Position numbers and translations under genes: made by a program
In this document: positions 12,926 through 13,687 of the stretch, in pieces
How the letters are laid out: each line of letters starts with the position of its first letter
How positions within the stretch are numbered: position 1 is the first letter of the stretch
The notes under the pieces: generated by a model
The model's input: the letters and a program-made list of their open reading frames with translations, nothing else
Databases searched by the model: none
What the model was told of the DNA's origin: nothing
NCBI GenBank assembly: GCA_027035825.1
Contig: JALVTX010000008.1
Location: 1 to 13,687 of the forward strand
Reading direction: 5' to 3'
Length of the DNA: 13,687 nt
Source: Mariprofundaceae bacterium
Lineage (GTDB): Bacteria > Pseudomonadota > Zetaproteobacteria > Mariprofundales > Mariprofundaceae

Positions 12926-13687
12926 TCAGGCCGCCTTGCTTGCGTCAGCCGCCTCGGCTTCGCTGGCTTCCTCACCTGCGGCCTCGGCCTTTTCCTCGGC
13001 CTTTTCCTCAGGCTTATCCTCGGCCTTGGCTTCAGCCTCATCGGCGGCGGTCGGAGCTTCCTCGGCTTCGCCCGCGGCCTCGGCCGACGGCACAAAGGCC
13101 TCGTCCATCTCGTCCGCGTGCTCCAGGCGCCAGGTCTCGGTGCCCTCGATCAGCGCATCGGCCATCTTGCTGCAGAACAGGCGAATGGCGCGGATCGCGT
13201 CGTCATTGCCGGGGATGATGTAGTCAATGCCGGACGGATCGCAGTTCGAGTCCACCACCGCCACGATCGGAATGCCCAGCTTCTTGGCCTCGGCCACGGC
13301 CAGCGATTCCTTGCGAATGTCGATGACGAACAGGCAGTCCGGCAGCGTCAGCATGTCCTTGATGCCGCCCAGCGATCGTTCCAGCTTCTCCAGCTTGCGC
13401 TCCAGCTGCAGCGCCTCCTTCTTGGTCAGGGCCTCGAAACCGCCCTCTTCCTTGCGACGCTGCAAGTCCTTCATCTTGCGCACGGACTGCTGCACGGTGG
13501 CGAAGTTGGTCAGCGTGCCGCCGAGCCAGCGGTGGTTGACGTAAAACTGACCGGCCCGCAGCGCCTCTTCCTTGATGGCGTCCCGCGCCTGGCGCTTGGT
13601 GCCCACGAACAGCACGCGGCCGCCGGCGGCGGCCAGCTCGCTCATGAACTGGTAGGCCACGTTGGCCATCTTCAGCGTCTTCTGCAG
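12926..13687 (-). CDS. rpsB: 30S ribosomal protein S2, lacking its N-terminus (cut by window edge)
   Basis: S2 binds the small ribosomal subunit near the platform and is needed for S1 binding. The window holds 253 codons in frame to the last base. By comparison with E. coli, about 42 N-terminal residues are missing, so no start codon is in the window and the ATG at 13669 is internal. Conserved segments are RVLFVGTKRQARDAI (fragment 24-38), YVNHRWLGGTLTN (49-61), LTKKEALQLER (87-97), LERSLGGIKDM (102-112), LPDCLFVIDIRKE (115-127) and IPGNDDAIRAIRL (158-170). Beyond about fragment residue 200 there is an extra tail of ~50 residues made almost only of Ala, Glu, Asp and Lys, not present in E. coli S2 and partly encoded by a 12-bp repeat. 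In many bacteria S2 lies first, so the operon promoter is probably just beyond the right edge. Confidence 0.96.
   Translation of the reverse strand: MQKTLKMANVAYQFMSELAAAGGRVLFVGTKRQARDAIKEEALRAGQFYVNHRWLGGTLTNFATVQQSVRKMKDLQRRKEEGGFEALTKKEALQLERKLEKLERSLGGIKDMLTLPDCLFVIDIRKESLAVAEAKKLGIPIVAVVDSNCDPSGIDYIIPGNDDAIRAIRLFCSKMADALIEGTETWRLEHADEMDEAFVPSAEAAGEAEEAPTAADEAEAKAEDKPEEKAEEKAEAAGEEASEAEAADASKAA
12983..13030. repeat. Four 12-bp units in the S2 tail
   Basis: On the plus strand ctcggccttttc occurs twice in tandem (12983-12994 and 12995-13006). Two degenerate units follow, ctcaggcttatc (13007-13018) and ctcggccttggc (13019-13030). The period is a multiple of three, so the frame is kept. They encode the Lys/Glu/Ala-rich part of the S2 C-terminal tail, which could change length by replication slippage without breaking the gene. 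Confidence 0.7.

Noticed and set aside
13682..13687. ctgcag at the right edge as a cloning-site boundary
   Set aside because: It encodes the expected Leu-Gln of S2 (LQKTL) in frame, so it is ordinary coding sequence.

Overview
This window is one uninterrupted, co-directional gene cluster on the minus strand, with no convincing gene on the plus strand. In transcription order (high to low coordinate) it reads rpsB (5' end cut by the window edge), tsf, pyrH, frr, uppS, cdsA, dxr, rseP, bamA, skp/ompH, lpxD, fabZ, lpxA, lpxI, lpxB (3' part beyond the window). This is the classic proteobacterial translation / isoprenoid / phospholipid / outer-membrane block. The DNA is GC-rich and nearly fully coding. 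The only gaps over 20 nt are 58 nt between rpsB and tsf and 98 nt between bamA and skp. No RNA gene, insertion sequence, CRISPR array, phage gene or toxin system was seen.

Organism: a Gram-negative, LPS-making bacterium, most likely a proteobacterium. Two traits argue against an Escherichia-like gammaproteobacterium: the order uppS-cdsA-dxr rather than dxr-uppS-cdsA, and lpxI (not lpxH) between lpxA and lpxB. Both are seen in alphaproteobacteria and some other deep proteobacterial lineages. The S2 and EF-Ts sequences look to me less alphaproteobacterial than the gene order does. The class is left open.

Layout. 13687-10685: translation and nucleotide genes (S2, EF-Ts, UMP kinase, ribosome recycling factor). 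10680-7926: undecaprenyl-PP synthase, CDP-diacylglycerol synthase and DXP reductoisomerase, giving the lipid carrier, phospholipid precursor and isoprenoid entry step. 7906-3619: envelope proteins, namely the site-2 protease RseP, BamA of the outer-membrane protein assembly machine and the periplasmic chaperone Skp. 3601-1: lipid A synthesis with LpxD, FabZ, LpxA, LpxI and LpxB, where FabZ competes for the 3-hydroxyacyl-ACP that LpxA and LpxD use. Together they link growth rate (translation) to membrane and outer-membrane construction. Many genes overlap by 4-11 nt or abut, which suggests translational coupling.

Five starts differ from the longest open frame and were set from Shine-Dalgarno position and family N-termini: rseP (TTG at 7906), frr (ATG 11230), bamA (ATG 6545), fabZ (ATG 2589) and skp (ATG 4131). 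lpxA starts with GTG at 2137.

Novelty: I did not find an undescribed system; this is core genome. The items most worth a second look are a perfect 14-bp inverted repeat at the extreme left end (possible fold-back artefact or strong hairpin inside lpxB), an AT-only tract in place of a ribosome binding site before lpxD, a repeat-derived acidic tail on S2, and the AT-rich gap upstream of skp.
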